64,000 nucleotides of DNA. It comes from Chamaelirium japonicum (taxonomy: Eukaryota > Streptophyta > Magnoliopsida > Liliales > Melanthiaceae). The notes beneath the pieces were generated by a model. That model had not been told where the DNA came from. It saw nothing but the letters and a program-made list of their open reading frames with translations, and made no database searches. Shown one piece after another: positions 1-10,517 of this stretch. A program made the translations under genes and the position numbers. Numbering within the stretch: the first letter of the stretch is position 1; every line of letters begins with the position of its first letter. The DNA is taken from the NCBI GenBank assembly GCA_947650365.1, contig OX393553.1, positions 65,971,611-66,035,610 of the forward strand, written 5' to 3'.

Positions 1-40
1 CCTCCTCTACGTTGTCGTCCCGATCGTGCTGCATCAAATT

Positions 41-52
41 TGATATCAGAGC
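41..52 (+). promoter_or_regulatory. Primer binding site (iMet-type, one mismatch)
   Basis: TGATATCAGAGC differs by one G-to-A change from TGGTATCAGAGC, the site complementary to the 3' end of plant initiator Met tRNA. It lies 4 nt after the inferred LTR end. Confidence 0.6.
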
Positions 53-319
53 GGCTCTTGACGGTTTCTCTTCCATTGAGCGATCCGTCGAGATTTTCGT
101 CGTTTTCATCACCAGTCAACATCACCACCCCACCCGTATTTATCTCCGCATCTCACTAATACTTCGTCTTCCTGACACCCCACCCTATTACACCACAAAA
201 AAAAGGGAAAAATAGTCCATCGCCACCCCACCACCAAATTCACCCTATTTCTGACCCGACATCTTCATTGGACCATCTCTTGATTTGTTCAACGGAATTC
301 ATCGGGCTAAATATCAAAC

Positions 320-1261
320 TTGCATGATTTTCTACCCCTAGCCACCATGTACCATCAGACCTTCCTTTATGCAAACCTCCTGAAGTGGGAGGTCATAGTT
401 CGGACTCTGCATCCTTCCACCCGATTTGAGCATACATCTATTGCACGAATCAAGTGTCGAGCCGATGAACTATCATTACCCGCTGACTCATTCATCCAGT
501 GGTTTCTACATCAAAATGGGGCTGAGCAAGAAAAGCTTGATGATGTCATGCAACTAATATGTGAGATCAAACAAGAGGAGTACAGGCAAATGCGAAGCAA
601 AGGAGGAGTTCGACCCACTTTGAATCATCCGCCACCTACAGCGCCTTCGCTAGCAGATTCTCCACCGCTCGTGTCACTACCTACGGTGTTTGCACTGTCG
701 GTCCCACCTCCACCTCCAGCAAAACCACTCCCTACTATCGCACTTTCAGTTAAGTCTTCACCAGAGTCTACTCTTGAGCGCCTGACGTTACCAGCAGCCC
801 TGGTAGACTCGTCACCAATGTTTGCACTGCCAGTAGAGCCATCACTTCCAGCGGTTGATTTTTGTGGGCATGCCCTTCAGCCCATTGATTTTCTCGGAGT
901 CGTCCGATCACTACAGGATCTGTCATTTCCCCAACAGTATTTGGGCATCGCCTTTTCTGGACATTCCTGTCAGCTTGTCACAGTGGTCATCTTCTTCGGC
1001 ATGCGCCAACTCTTGATCCCCGATCGAGACAATCACACTTTCTCGTGGGACCTAGGAGGTGGCTACGGTGTGGCACGATCACACCTTTTGAGATTACATC
1101 ATCAGCTGCGGACTCAGGCTACAGGACGACTTTACAGAACTCAAGGTCGAGTTCTTTCAAAGTCGAGGAGTATGATGCGGGAGTATCTGGGCCGCCCGTA
1201 CGTTTCATCACACCGGAGGACCGACGACGTGATCCGATTTGGCAAGGAATTAATAAGTTAA
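320..1261 (+). CDS. Gag-like frame of the small LTR element, unrecognised
   Basis: This is an open frame of 313 codons. The N-terminal third is mixed in composition. A Pro/Ser/Ala-rich middle follows (about residues 100-180). The frame runs past the start of the 3' LTR at 1173, so its last ~30 residues are encoded by LTR sequence. I see no zinc knuckle, protease motif or reverse-transcriptase motif. Its position between primer site and 3' LTR suggests the gag of a non-autonomous element, but no family can be assigned. The start codon is simply the first ATG and is uncertain. Confidence 0.3.
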   Translation: MHDFLPLATMYHQTFLYANLLKWEVIVRTLHPSTRFEHTSIARIKCRADELSLPADSFIQWFLHQNGAEQEKLDDVMQLICEIKQEEYRQMRSKGGVRPTLNHPPPTAPSLADSPPLVSLPTVFALSVPPPPPAKPLPTIALSVKSSPESTLERLTLPAALVDSSPMFALPVEPSLPAVDFCGHALQPIDFLGVVRSLQDLSFPQQYLGIAFSGHSCQLVTVVIFFGMRQLLIPDRDNHTFSWDLGGGYGVARSHLLRLHHQLRTQATGRLYRTQGRVLSKSRSMMREYLGRPYVSSHRRTDDVIRFGKELIS

Positions 1262-1330
1262 TTATTTCGGGGTTAATAAATGCTAAAATTAATATTTTTG
1301 GAATAAAATCTTAATTTCGGAATAAAATAG
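1173..1330 (+). repeat. 3' LTR, 5' part, interrupted
   Basis: The start TGATGCGGGAG and the following ~155 bp match 63745-63900 closely, including the shared run GGAATAAAATCTTAATTTCG. The match stops at about 1330, where the inverted copia fragment begins. Confidence 0.6.
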
Positions 1331-1339
1331 TAGTAGTGA

Positions 1340-2488
1340 CCATGGCACGAAACTCAGCCTCAATGCTAGAGAGGGAACCTTCTGCTTCTTAATCTTTCAG
1401 GAGATAAGAGAATCACCCAGAGACAGACAATATCCAGTTGTCGAGCGACGAGTAGTCGGGTCACCAGCCCAGTCAGCATCAGAATATGCATGAAGAACCA
1501 TAGAAGGGGTCGAGGGGAAAAGAAGCGACCTGGTAATAGTGTCGCGAAAGTACCGAAGAACCCATAGAAAAGCAGCATAATGAGCCGAGTGAGGTGCATC
1601 CACGAACTAGCTAAGAATACTGACTGCATGAGCAATATTTGGCCTGGTGATGCAAAGATAGACAAGCTGACCAACTATCTTCCGGTACCGGGTAGGATCT
1701 GAGGGAGGCTCACCATCAACAAGGCGTAACTTCACATGAAGCTCAAGGGGAGTGTCAACCGTATGACAGTCAGAAAGAGCAGCACGACTAAGGATGTCAT
1801 TCGTACACTTCAGCTGAGAAAGCAGAATCTTCTGAGCACCCCTAGCAACCTCCAGACCAAGAAAGTAACGCAGAGGACCAAGATCCTTCATCTGAAACTG
1901 ACTCCGAAGATGTTGCTGAAGAGATGCTAGGGCACCAGAGCCGTCGTCAGTAAGGATAATGTCATCGACATAAAGAAGAATGATGGCCCGGCCCTAGGAG
2001 GAAGTCCGCACAAACATAGAGTGACCATGGAAGCTCTCCACAAAGCCGATCTCAGTAACAGCATGATGAAAACACTCAAACAAGGCACGATGTGCATGTT
2101 TGAGTCCATAAATAGTACGACGAATATGACAAACGTGCTGAGAAGGTGTGCTGAAACCGGGAGGTGGTTGCATATAGACAACCTCGGAGAGATCACCGTA
2201 AAGAAACGCATTCTTCATATCCATCGGAAGTAGGGTCCAACCTCGAGCAACAGCAACAGCGAGGAGGGTCCGAATGGTGGTCATCTGAGCCACCGAAGCA
2301 AAAGCCTCATCATAATCAATCTCATACTCCTGAGTGAAGCCTCTGGCAACGAGACGGGCCTTGTACCGATCAATGGAGCCATCCAGACGACGCTTGAGCT
2401 TGAAGACCCACTTGCAGCTAATGGGCTCAACACCAGCAGGCAGAGGGACAACCTCCCACGTCTGAGTCTGCTCGAAGTTCTGGAAGGT
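1340..2488 (-). pseudogene. Copia reverse transcriptase-RNase H, broken
   Basis: Several frames together give the copia order: W-V-F-K-L-K at the RT start, then the region around MDMKNAFLYGDLSE, then the catalytic L-L-Y-V-D-D, then MKDLGPLRYFLGLEVA, and then RNase H with the Y-S-D-A-D-W motif. Frameshifts and stops break the frame repeatedly (for example near 2220-2290, 1930-1990 and 1600), so it is not translatable. YVDD itself is intact. It lacks the upstream gag-protease-integrase part and the last part of RNase H. Confidence 0.85.
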
Positions 2489-2489
2489 G

Positions 2490-2501
2490 GCTCTGATACC
2501 A
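2490..2501 (-). promoter_or_regulatory. Primer binding site of the copia derivative
   Basis: GCTCTGATACCA on the plus strand is the exact complement of TGGTATCAGAGC. It sits directly against the start of the RT coding sequence, which marks an internal deletion. Confidence 0.75.
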
Positions 2502-2508
2502 AGAAGAA

Positions 2509-2639
2509 TGCCAAATCAGGTTAGGGTTCTGATTGAACCCTAATCTCTTTTATATTGATAAAAGATACCGAAAATACAAAAAAGTCCAAAGATTTTATGC
2601 TAATTAATATAAAGGACATAAACTCCAATACTGGCCACA
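2509..2639 (-). repeat. Candidate 5' LTR of the copia derivative
   Basis: On the minus strand the segment runs from TGTGGCCAGTATTGG to GATTTGGCA, with TG and CA ends and a length of 131 bp. That is close to the 138-142 bp LTRs of the related elements. No second LTR remains for comparison, so the limits are inferred. Confidence 0.4.
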
Positions 2640-3385
2640 ATGACTACATACATATACAAAAAGGGCAGATCCTCCTGAAGCTAAAAACTCTTAACAAGGA
2701 CAAAATTATCAGTACCAGTACCAGAATAAAGTAGAAGTCGTGCATTAAGCAAGCACGCAAAAAGTACACATGTATACCTAACATGATGCTTCTTCTCAAA
2801 GATGTGCACACATACACACAAGCGCGCGCACGTGCTCGTGCACACACACAACACGACATAACATAACATAGCAGGCATGCATGAGTGTCGTTGGGTGAGA
2901 ATACTACACAACGCAATGTGAGATGTGAACGCTATAGTGAATCCAATACACATCTATAAAATGCAGAATCTAACATAAGAACTCGTAATTAATTAGATTT
3001 CTGAGGTTATTCACGCTTCAATGTGGTCAGAAATCCACATATAGACCATAGATTTGTCTCTAGATATTTTCTAAATCAATAACAAAAACCCATATTTTTC
3101 TATTATGATTTGTGTTTAAGTTTAACTAGTAACACATCCATTTCTATCCAGTCTTCTACATTATTGTGCTTCAAGATATTGCCCTCTTGAAGAGAGCGAT
3201 TATGGATGAACAAAGCATATGGAAGCCTTCTTGGATTCAATCTCTTGAGTTTTCTCATAGACAGCTCAAGTGAGGTCAATCATTACTTTTGGTTTGTCTA
3301 GTGGTTGCCAACAACCACCCTCTCCAGCTCTCTTCTTCGGTGACACCATCTAGGCAGTGATCATTTCTTCTCATTGTTGTCACTC
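2640..3385. other. Gene-free stretch with CA-type simple repeat
   Basis: An alternating purine-pyrimidine tract (CA and CG steps, about 2805-2860) is the only structure seen. No reading frame of note or RNA gene was found. The sequence up to 3385 is the left flank of the LINE insertion. Confidence 0.5.
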
Positions 3386-3398
3386 AAGACTCAATTTA
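3386..3398 (+). repeat. LINE target site duplication, left
   Basis: AAGACTCAATTTA is repeated exactly at 9277-9289, just after the poly-A tail. Confidence 0.9.
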
Positions 3399-3416
3399 AG
3401 GGTCGGAGCGGAGGCG

Positions 3417-5465
3417 ATGTTTGGGAGGCGGGCGGAGGCGATCGGAAGTCGAGCGGCGGCGTTCGGGAGGCAAGCGGATCTGCGCTCTAGGGATGTGGGA
3501 TGGAGAGATAATGGATGGCGACTGGGAGACCCTAGGGGGAGTGATTCTCGTCATCCGAGACAGCTTCGTAAAGACGAACCGGGAGATCTAGGGCAGAGAA
3601 GGTTTGATTCCTCTCACAGATCTTCTTGGAATGATCTTTTTCCTCAGTACCAGGGCGGAGATCTCCATTATAGGGGAGGATCTCTTCACTTTTCGAAGCA
3701 ACCGGTGGGAACAGGCAGGGACTTTGGTGAGATACGTCGTCCCATGTACGCTGAGGTCACCAGATCTACCCGTAATCATCCACTGCCTTCAGATTTCTAC
3801 CGCCCTATCTCCTCAGCAGTAGATCCGTGGGCCCAGAGGATCAGATCTTACAATCAACCCAAAGCGTCGCCATTAAAACCTGCTGGACCCCTTAATGGTG
3901 GAGGTTCCCCTAAGAGAGGAAACAGAGAGGCCTCCTGTTTCCGCTGTAGGGAGAAGGGGCATCTTCAAGCGAGCTGTAGAAACGGGGTCATTTGCTTTGG
4001 CTGTAGAGGGATAGGCCACCGCATGGCTAACTGTCCATCCCGTAGGAGAGGTCTTGTTAGAGGCTCTTCGTCTTACCCTCCTCCATCCCCGCCTCCCTTG
4101 AATCCCTCGTCCTGCGAAATCATAGACTTCAACCAGGAGGTTCTTGACTCTTTATTCAACCTTAGATGGTGTGCCATCTGTAAGGTGGTACAGGGTTCGG
4201 GTTCGCCTGCCTCCCTGTCTAGCTGTTTCTCCAGGGCCTGGGGGTCGAATTGGCCGTGGAGAACGAGGATGCTAGAGGTCGATGAATTTTTGGTGGAATT
4301 CCCATCCAAGGCGGGTCTGTCGGATGCTTTGAAGCAGAGTTTTTTCAACTTTTGTGAGCTTTCTGTCAAATTTTTCCCCTGGTCAGTTGACAACCGTGCG
4401 ATAGGTTCTAGGGTCTTTCGAAATATCAAACTCTTCATTGGCGGACTCCCTTGTCATGCCTGGAGTCTGGAGTCGATTAGAGGTGTCTTGAAAAACTTTG
4501 GGGAAGTCCTTAGCTTGGCTAGAGATTGGGAATCGGCGGAAGACCTTAGGGAGGCGGAAGTGACCATCAGCACCCACAGACCCGGAGACATCCCGGCCTC
4601 TCTCACTTGCAGGCTGGGAAATCGCTATTACGAGCTCCAGATTCGTACGTTGCCAGAAGCAGAGACCTCAGGAGATAGATTCTTTCGGGAGATGGAAGAG
4701 CCTCGAGTCAGGCGGTCTGGCGAGATATCCCCGAGTGATATCATTCCGAATCGTGAAATGCAGGAGGTAGAAGGTAACCCAATCAACCCTGCTGACTCTC
4801 TAATTGCGGAGAATAATGGGTGGAATGGCTTCCTCTCTTCAATTAATGAGGGTCATGTCGGGTGTTTGAACTTGAACCTAAACTTTGCTAAAGAATCTAA
4901 TCATGAAGAGGACGATTATCGCACCAAAAACATTGCTGATGATTTAATCGACTCTCTGTCTGATAATGTAGAACAGATCTTGGAAGCCAATATTGCTAAT
5001 ATGAACATCATGGACCAGGATATAAATCGGGTTAACGATTCGCAAAAGGGCAGGTTTGAAACTCTTACTGATCCTGTCTTAGCCACTAACGATTCTCAGA
5101 ATGTGGATTGGCAGGTCAAAGGGGATCTGCCTGAGGACCAAACCCGAAGAACCTCCCAACAAATAGCAGTTTTGGAGACAAACCAGAAATCCTCTGTTCG
5201 CAGGAGCCAGAGACAGATCATGAAAGCTTTTGACAAGACCTACCAGAGGGGAAAACATAACTTTTTGGGGACCCAACTGAAGAAGATGGTGGAGAAGAGT
5301 TCTGATGATGAACTGCACTCTCTTCTCTCCTTCCTAGACCAAGATACGGTGGTCGCGCTGGCTGGTGAATGTGGTATCGCGGTAGATAAGGAGAGTTTTG
5401 ATCCTGCTCTTTTTGTAAAGACATTGAGAGAGATGGAACTGGAGAGGGTTCCATCCTCTGCTTGA
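3417..5465 (+). CDS. LINE ORF1, RNA-binding gag-like protein
   Basis: A 682-residue product is expected. The Arg/Gly-rich N-terminus (about 1-150) is followed by two CCHC zinc knuckles, CFRCREKGHLQASC at about 174-187 and CFGCRGIGHRMANC at about 193-206. A region resembling the DUF4283/RRM-like domain of plant LINE ORF1 proteins follows, and then an acidic, Asn-rich C-terminal half. ORF1 proteins of this type bind LINE RNA to form the transposition particle. I chose ATG 3417 because the frame upstream has no earlier ATG inside the element. The frame is fully open, and the stop lies 47 nt before the ORF2 ATG. Confidence 0.88.
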   Translation: MFGRRAEAIGSRAAAFGRQADLRSRDVGWRDNGWRLGDPRGSDSRHPRQLRKDEPGDLGQRRFDSSHRSSWNDLFPQYQGGDLHYRGGSLHFSKQPVGTGRDFGEIRRPMYAEVTRSTRNHPLPSDFYRPISSAVDPWAQRIRSYNQPKASPLKPAGPLNGGGSPKRGNREASCFRCREKGHLQASCRNGVICFGCRGIGHRMANCPSRRRGLVRGSSSYPPPSPPPLNPSSCEIIDFNQEVLDSLFNLRWCAICKVVQGSGSPASLSSCFSRAWGSNWPWRTRMLEVDEFLVEFPSKAGLSDALKQSFFNFCELSVKFFPWSVDNRAIGSRVFRNIKLFIGGLPCHAWSLESIRGVLKNFGEVLSLARDWESAEDLREAEVTISTHRPGDIPASLTCRLGNRYYELQIRTLPEAETSGDRFFREMEEPRVRRSGEISPSDIIPNREMQEVEGNPINPADSLIAENNGWNGFLSSINEGHVGCLNLNLNFAKESNHEEDDYRTKNIADDLIDSLSDNVEQILEANIANMNIMDQDINRVNDSQKGRFETLTDPVLATNDSQNVDWQVKGDLPEDQTRRTSQQIAVLETNQKSSVRRSQRQIMKAFDKTYQRGKHNFLGTQLKKMVEKSSDDELHSLLSFLDQDTVVALAGECGIAVDKESFDPALFVKTLREMELERVPSSA

Positions 5466-5512
5466 AGTTAGTTATTGTCTGTTATTGTCTCTGTGTGTTT
5501 CCAGTTTCTTCA

Positions 5513-8500
5513 ATGAGATTACTGTCTTGGAACATTAGGGGTCTGGGAGTCCTAGAGAAAAGGAAATCAGTAAACCTTTACGTTAACTCTCAGAAACTAG
5601 ATATCATTTGTCTGCAGGAGACCAAATGCATGAACCCCAATCAGAACTTTCTTCGTTCCTTAGGTGGTAACAGAATCTCGAAATGGGAATGGATTGATGC
5701 TGTAGGCACTGCAGGGGGGTTGATCACAGGGTGGAGAGAACAAGACCTCAGTCTGCTTGATCTGTTTAAAGGAGTTTTTTGTTTAACGGTGTCTCTGAAA
5801 TCCACCCATTCCGATGATATTTGTGTGGTGACTAATGTTTATGGTCCTACTGACTACATGCTTCGGCCAGACCTATGGAAGGAGCTTCGCGACATCCGAC
5901 AGAGGTTTACAGGCCCTTGGGTTATTGGGGGAGATTTCAATGTTACTCGTTTTTCTTTCGAGAGGAGCAGAGCTATAGGCAATCGCCTGGACATGCAAGA
6001 TTTTGCGGAGGTGGTTCGAGATCTTTCTCTTCTAGATTTACCCCTAAACAACAGGAAATTCACGTGGAATAACAAGAGGGATTCTCCCATTTTTGCCAAA
6101 CTCGATCGATTATTGATCTCAGATGATTTTGATTCTCGGTACCTGAAAGTGACTCAGAATGGTCTAACAGCCTTTATTTCAGACCATGTCCCTATCTTAC
6201 TAGATTCTCATTCGGATAGAGCTCAACCGAGTAAACTATTTCGATTTGAGGCGATGTGGCTGGAGGAGAAGGATTTTCCAGATCTTGTCAAGACTTGGTG
6301 GGCTGAAACTGGGGATAATTCTAGCTCAGCTAGAAACTGGAATGCGAAGACGCGTCATTTGAAGAAGAAAATCAAATCGTGGGAGCACAATACGTTTGGC
6401 AATGTGATGGTTAAGAAGAAGGAGCTCTTAATTAAGATGGGGAATCTTGAAGGTAAGGAGGAGAGAGATTCTCTTACTGACTCTGAGAAACGCCAGTTAT
6501 TGGCTTGGAAAGAGGAGCTCAGCGCAACGCTGGTCAAAGAAGAGGTGATGTGGAAACAGCGGTCTAGAGACAAATGGCTTAAACTAGGAGACAACAATAC
6601 CTCTTACTTCCATAAGGTCGCGAATAATGGGAGACGTCGAAACGCCATTCTGTCCATTAGAGATGGAGACAAGCTATGGACGACGCAGAGAGACATCACA
6701 CACAGGGTTTCCGAGCATTTCCAGAGATATTTCGCGAGGAATGGGATTGAGAGAACCACTATTGACTGGGACGGGATGGATATGCTCAAGCTTGAGAACG
6801 CGGACGATCTTAACAAACCATTCTCGGAAGCGGAATGTAAGCAAGCTGTCTTTGACATGAAAGCGGACGGAGCGCCAGGTCCGGATGGTCTTCCCATGCT
6901 TTTCTACCAGCGTTTTTGGGATATGATTAAAGATGATTTGTGTCGGCTCCTCTTTGACTTCTTTCAGCACAAGATTTCTCTTCATAACCTGAATTATGCT
7001 TGGGTTACTTTGATCCCGAAGAAAGAAGGTGCGGAAACCATCAGCGACTACAGACCTATCAGTCTAGCTAACTGCATCTATAAGATAATCACAAAGATCC
7101 TGGCTAATTACATGGTGACCAAGATTGACGACAATATCAACAAAAACCAAACGGCCTTCATCAAGGGTAGGCTGATCTTAGACAGCATGGCAACAGCTCA
7201 AGAGTTGATCTACCACATCAAGGAGCATAAAGAGGAAGGTATCATTCTGAAGATCGACTTTGAGAAAGCGTTCGATAGACTGAACTGGAGCTTCATTTTA
7301 AACACCCTCAGAGCAAAAGGTTTCTCGGATAATTGGATTAGATGGATTTGGAATTGCCTTTCCACTTCCACCCTTTCCTGCTTAGTGAACGGTCAAACAG
7401 GTAAACAGTTTAAGACGGGCAGAGGAGTTAAACAGGGCCGTCCACTCTCTCCCTTTCTCTTCATTCTGGCTATGGATGTCTTCGATGCCATGATCAGAAG
7501 GGTAGAAAACAGAGGATTTTTAACAGGCATTGGTGAATCTAACTGGAAAACAGCGAATCTGCACTTTGCGGATGACACGATTATTTTTTGTGCAGCGAAG
7601 AAGGAGCAAGTCAGTATGCTGAAGATTCTGCTCTACTCACTAGAGATTGTTTCAGGTCTGAAGGTTAACTTCTCGAAGACCTCTCTTTTCTATATAGGGG
7701 ATAATGAGTCTCTAGCGACAACTCTTGCTACAGTGCTAAACTGCCGTAAAGATTCACTCCCTACGAAATACCTAGGCTTACCTCTGAACAATAATAGACT
7801 TAAGAAGAACGACTGGTACAAGGTGATAGAGAAGATGGATATCAGATTGGCAGGGTGGAAAGGCAAAAATCTATCCCTGGGAGGCAGGCTTACTCTGATC
7901 AATGCAGTCCTAACAATGATCCCATCTTACCATATTTCTTTCTACCTCATGACGAAGTGGGTCATTATGAAGATCGACTCGATCAGGAGTAAATTCCTGT
8001 GGAAGGGTGCAGATAACAACTTGAAAACCTATCACCTGGCTAAATGGGGAAATGTCTGCAAGTCGAAGGAGGAAGGAGGGCTGGGTGTTATTAACCTTGC
8101 GGATCATAACAAAGCCCTTCTGGGTAAATGGTGGTGGAGGCTCCAAAATGATCAAGGCGATAACTGGAGCTCGGTGATCCGAGGCCGATACTTCAAGAGA
8201 TTCAAGCCGCTGCAGGTTAGAAGCAGATCATCTGGGAAAGTCTCCCCTTTTTGGAAAGGGATTCAGAAAATTAGCCATATTTATAAATGTGGGATGAATC
8301 TGAGGGTGAGGAATGGTAAATCGATCAGTTTCTGGGAGGATAGATGGCTGGTGGATGGTCAACTTAAAGACTGGTACCCAGATCTCTATGAGCTGGCGTG
8401 GAACAAGAAAGCGTCGGTTCGATCTCAATGCTTAGTTATGAATAATATCACCACCTGGGATATTAAATTTCGTCGAGCTATCCCGATTTTCCCACAATTC

Positions 8501-9145
8501 CAAGTGAGGGAGCTGATGGATCTTCTTCAACTCATTTCGATTAATGAAGCTAAGGATGAGGCCACATGGTGACTGGCGTCTTCAGATGAATTCTCCACCA
8601 AGTCTTTCTACAATTTTATTAACAAGGGAGGTGTGATCTGCCCAGTGGCTGGTGCCTTGTGGAAGACTAAGGTCCCGCTTAAGATTCATATTTTCATGTG
8701 GTTGATGATCAAGAAGAAGTTATTGACCAAAACCAACCTCCTTCGTCGTGGCAATCAGAGCATAACAGACACATCTTGTGTCCTCTGCGGGCATGGCCGT
8801 GAAGATGTCAACCACCTTTTTCTCCATTGTCCTTTCTCTAGAGGGATATGGGATCAACTGAGGAAAGGGCTGAATATCAGAGGTACGCCAGGGTCAGTCT
8901 TCTCTTTGTGGACAGTCAGGAGAGAGAAAAGAGTTAAGCGTAGGTTACGCCACAGCTGGGACATGGTGGTCATGGCTGTTTGCTGGAGCATTTGGATGGA
9001 GCGGAATAGTAGGATCTTTAGACAAAAGAGTTCCGACTCTGAAGTGGTCAAGAACTCGGTGAAGATGCGGCTTAACCAGTGGAAAGTAGTTTTGCAGGGG
9101 AAGAGATTGGATCAAATAGATAACATTATTTGTAATCTCTTTTGA
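5513..9145 (+). pseudogene. LINE ORF2, endonuclease-reverse transcriptase, one stop
   Basis: A single frame encodes about 1,210 residues, broken once by TGA at 8570-8572. The order is an APE-type endonuclease (L-S-W-N-I-R-G, catalytic L-Q-E-T-K, G-G-D-F-N and S-D-H-V-P), then the RT (LIPKKEGAETISDYRPIS, K-I-D-F-E-K-A-F-D, G-V-K-Q-G-R-P-L-S-P and catalytic F-A-D-D at about 7568). The C-terminus carries the zf-RVT module, C-V-L-C...H-L-F-L-H-C. The stop lies between RT and zf-RVT and looks like CGA to TGA, a C-to-T change at a CpG. The truncated product would keep endonuclease and RT but lose the zinc domain. ATG 5513 opens directly onto the endonuclease. Confidence 0.9.
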
Positions 9146-9278
9146 TTTTGTTTTTTTTCTTTCTTGCCTCGCCTTTGGGGTTTCTTGTAACCTGTTACTC
9201 GTTTTATTTTAATGCACTGGTAGGGGTCTAGGCCGAACCCCCCCTCATTCACTGAGAGGGATTTCTCAAAAAAAAAAA
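9146..9278 (+). other. LINE 3' UTR and poly-A tail
   Basis: The stretch after ORF2 contains T-rich tracts and a C-run, and ends in 11 A residues at 9268-9278 that merge with the target duplication. Confidence 0.85.
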
Positions 9279-9289
9279 GACTCAATTTA
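9277..9289 (+). repeat. LINE target site duplication, right
   Basis: An exact copy of 3386-3398. Its first A bases are shared with the poly-A tail. Confidence 0.9.
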
Positions 9290-9568
9290 CTACCATTTCC
9301 AATTCAAAAACTCCTTAGAGATGCCACGAACTTCCCATTTCTCTTTTGATCCTTCTAACCCTTCAGAATTCCGGAAGGGCTCACCGAGGGAGGCCGAACA
9401 TAAATATTTGTTGTTGCACTCGACTACCCTCTTTTTTGGTCCTTTTCGTTCAAGATTGCCTGGGCTTGTTTGAAGAACTTGAAAAGAACATGGAAGTTAA
9501 AGTTTAGAAGACAGTTTGGCCCATCATTTTTGACCAACAGCTAGCTTGCTCTTCCTAGTTATTGGAAC
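9290..9568. other. Unassigned sequence between LINE and copia
   Basis: No open frame, RNA gene or repeat was recognised. It joins the DNA left of the LINE (up to 3385) with that right of the copia (from 12126). Confidence 0.4.
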
Positions 9569-10505
9569 TGTTAATGTATATAGAGATGGGTTGGGTTTTA
9601 TGTACAGACAGGTTGGATTCAGTGTAGTCAAGGCGTCGCCTAGGCGCCGCCTAGGCCATCGCCTAGGCGTTTTAGACTCCCGATTGCCTAGGCCATTGCT
9701 AGACAGGTGGTGGAGTCTAGGCGGCCGCCTAGGCCACCGCCTGGGTGTCTAGGCAGCCGCCTAGGCCACCGCCTAGGAGCCTAGTTTTGTAATATTTTTT
9801 TTTAAATAGTAGGTTCAAATTGAGTTTTCTTAAATGTCGTTTGGTTTTATAGGTCCATGTTGCTTTATCGATGGCCAACATCATGCATCATTAATGGGAA
9901 AAAAAAATATATTGTGTCCATGTTCTCAGGGTTTGAAGAGGAAAAAGTCGAAAGACATATAAGGATTATTCATATAAGAGTGACGATGATGTAGATGGTT
10001 AGGTGATTTAGATGAGTTTTTTTTTTTTTTGATACTTGGTTGTGAAATGTTCCAATAACAATAGATTATCTAATATGGTTATATTTATGCATATGTTATT
10101 TGTTTGAATTTATGGCTATGATAAGGTTATGTTGCTCTTGTTGATATGTGATTAATATTTGCAACATATAATCATTGTGATTGACGCGTGATTCTTATTT
10201 GATGCAATAATAATGGTTTTGTAGTTTATCATACGCTTTGGATCATACCCATTATCAAATAGTATTATTTAGACCATATCTATCTCTAGAAATTAAATTT
10301 TTCTATGCATAAAATCACAATTTTCTTATGTATATATATGACTTATATTTATTTAATATATTTAATTTTATCGCCTAGGCATCGCCTTGACGTCTTGACT
10401 ACACTGGTCGGGTTTATTGTGTAATGTTGTGAATATATATTGGGCTTAGTCCCTTAATGAAGAGATATTCCATTCTCTCCAAACCCTAGCCGTCATCTCC
10501 TAACA
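9569..10505 (+). repeat. 5' LTR, interrupted by a MITE
   Basis: The LTR parts are 9569-9619 and 10407-10505. Sequence on either side of the MITE joins into a copy of 11984-12125. Confidence 0.9.
9620..10406 (+). mobile_element. Non-autonomous hAT-type MITE
   Basis: Perfect 13-bp terminal inverted repeats CAGTGTAGTCAAG and CTTGACTACACTG bound a 787-bp segment. Flanking 8-bp sequences GTTGGATT and GTCGGGTT match at 6 of 8 positions. The CAGTG ends and the 8-bp duplication fit the hAT superfamily. Both ends carry runs of the palindrome-rich motif CGCCTAGGCG (9632-9780 and 10372-10386), and the interior is AT-rich with no coding capacity. A hAT transposase supplied from elsewhere would be needed to move it. 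Confidence 0.85.
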
Positions 10506-10517
10506 TGGTATCAGAGC
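10506..10517 (+). promoter_or_regulatory. Primer binding site (iMet)
   Basis: TGGTATCAGAGC, exact, directly after the LTR end. Confidence 0.9.

Larger units (their letters stand above)
1..1330 (+). mobile_element. Small non-autonomous gypsy-like LTR element, partial
   Basis: The window starts inside an LTR that appears to end in GCATCA at position 36. A tRNA-Met-type primer site follows at 41-52. A gag-like open frame covers most of the interior, and a second LTR begins at 1173 with TGATGCGGGAG after a purine-biased stretch. The same LTR sequence recurs at 63745-64000. The internal region is therefore only about 1.1 kb, with no protease, reverse transcriptase or integrase, so it could move only with help from another element. 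The 3' LTR is interrupted at about 1330 by a reverse-strand copia fragment. The element type is inferred from the primer site and LTR layout; the superfamily is uncertain. Confidence 0.55.
1331..2639 (-). mobile_element. Ty1/copia deletion derivative
   Basis: Read on the minus strand, this has a candidate short LTR (2639 to 2509), an iMet primer site (2501 to 2490), and then at once the start of the copia reverse transcriptase. Gag, protease and integrase are absent. The pol segment continues into RNase H and stops in the region of the conserved S-T-E-A-E motif at about 1340, so the 3' end and 3' LTR are missing. It is inserted in the LTR of the preceding gypsy-like element. The family resembles the other two short-LTR copias of this window but is not identical. 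Confidence 0.7.
3399..9276 (+). mobile_element. Near-intact L1-type LINE retrotransposon
   Basis: The element carries ORF1 and ORF2 on one strand and ends in an A-run at 9268-9278. Perfect 13-bp target duplications AAGACTCAATTTA flank it at 3386-3398 and 9277-9289. It mobilises by target-primed reverse transcription: the endonuclease nicks and the RT copies the element RNA onto the site. Only 18 bp precede the first ORF1 ATG, so either the 5' end was slightly truncated at insertion or the leader is unusually short. With one stop in ORF2 and a perfect target duplication it must be recent. Confidence 0.92.
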
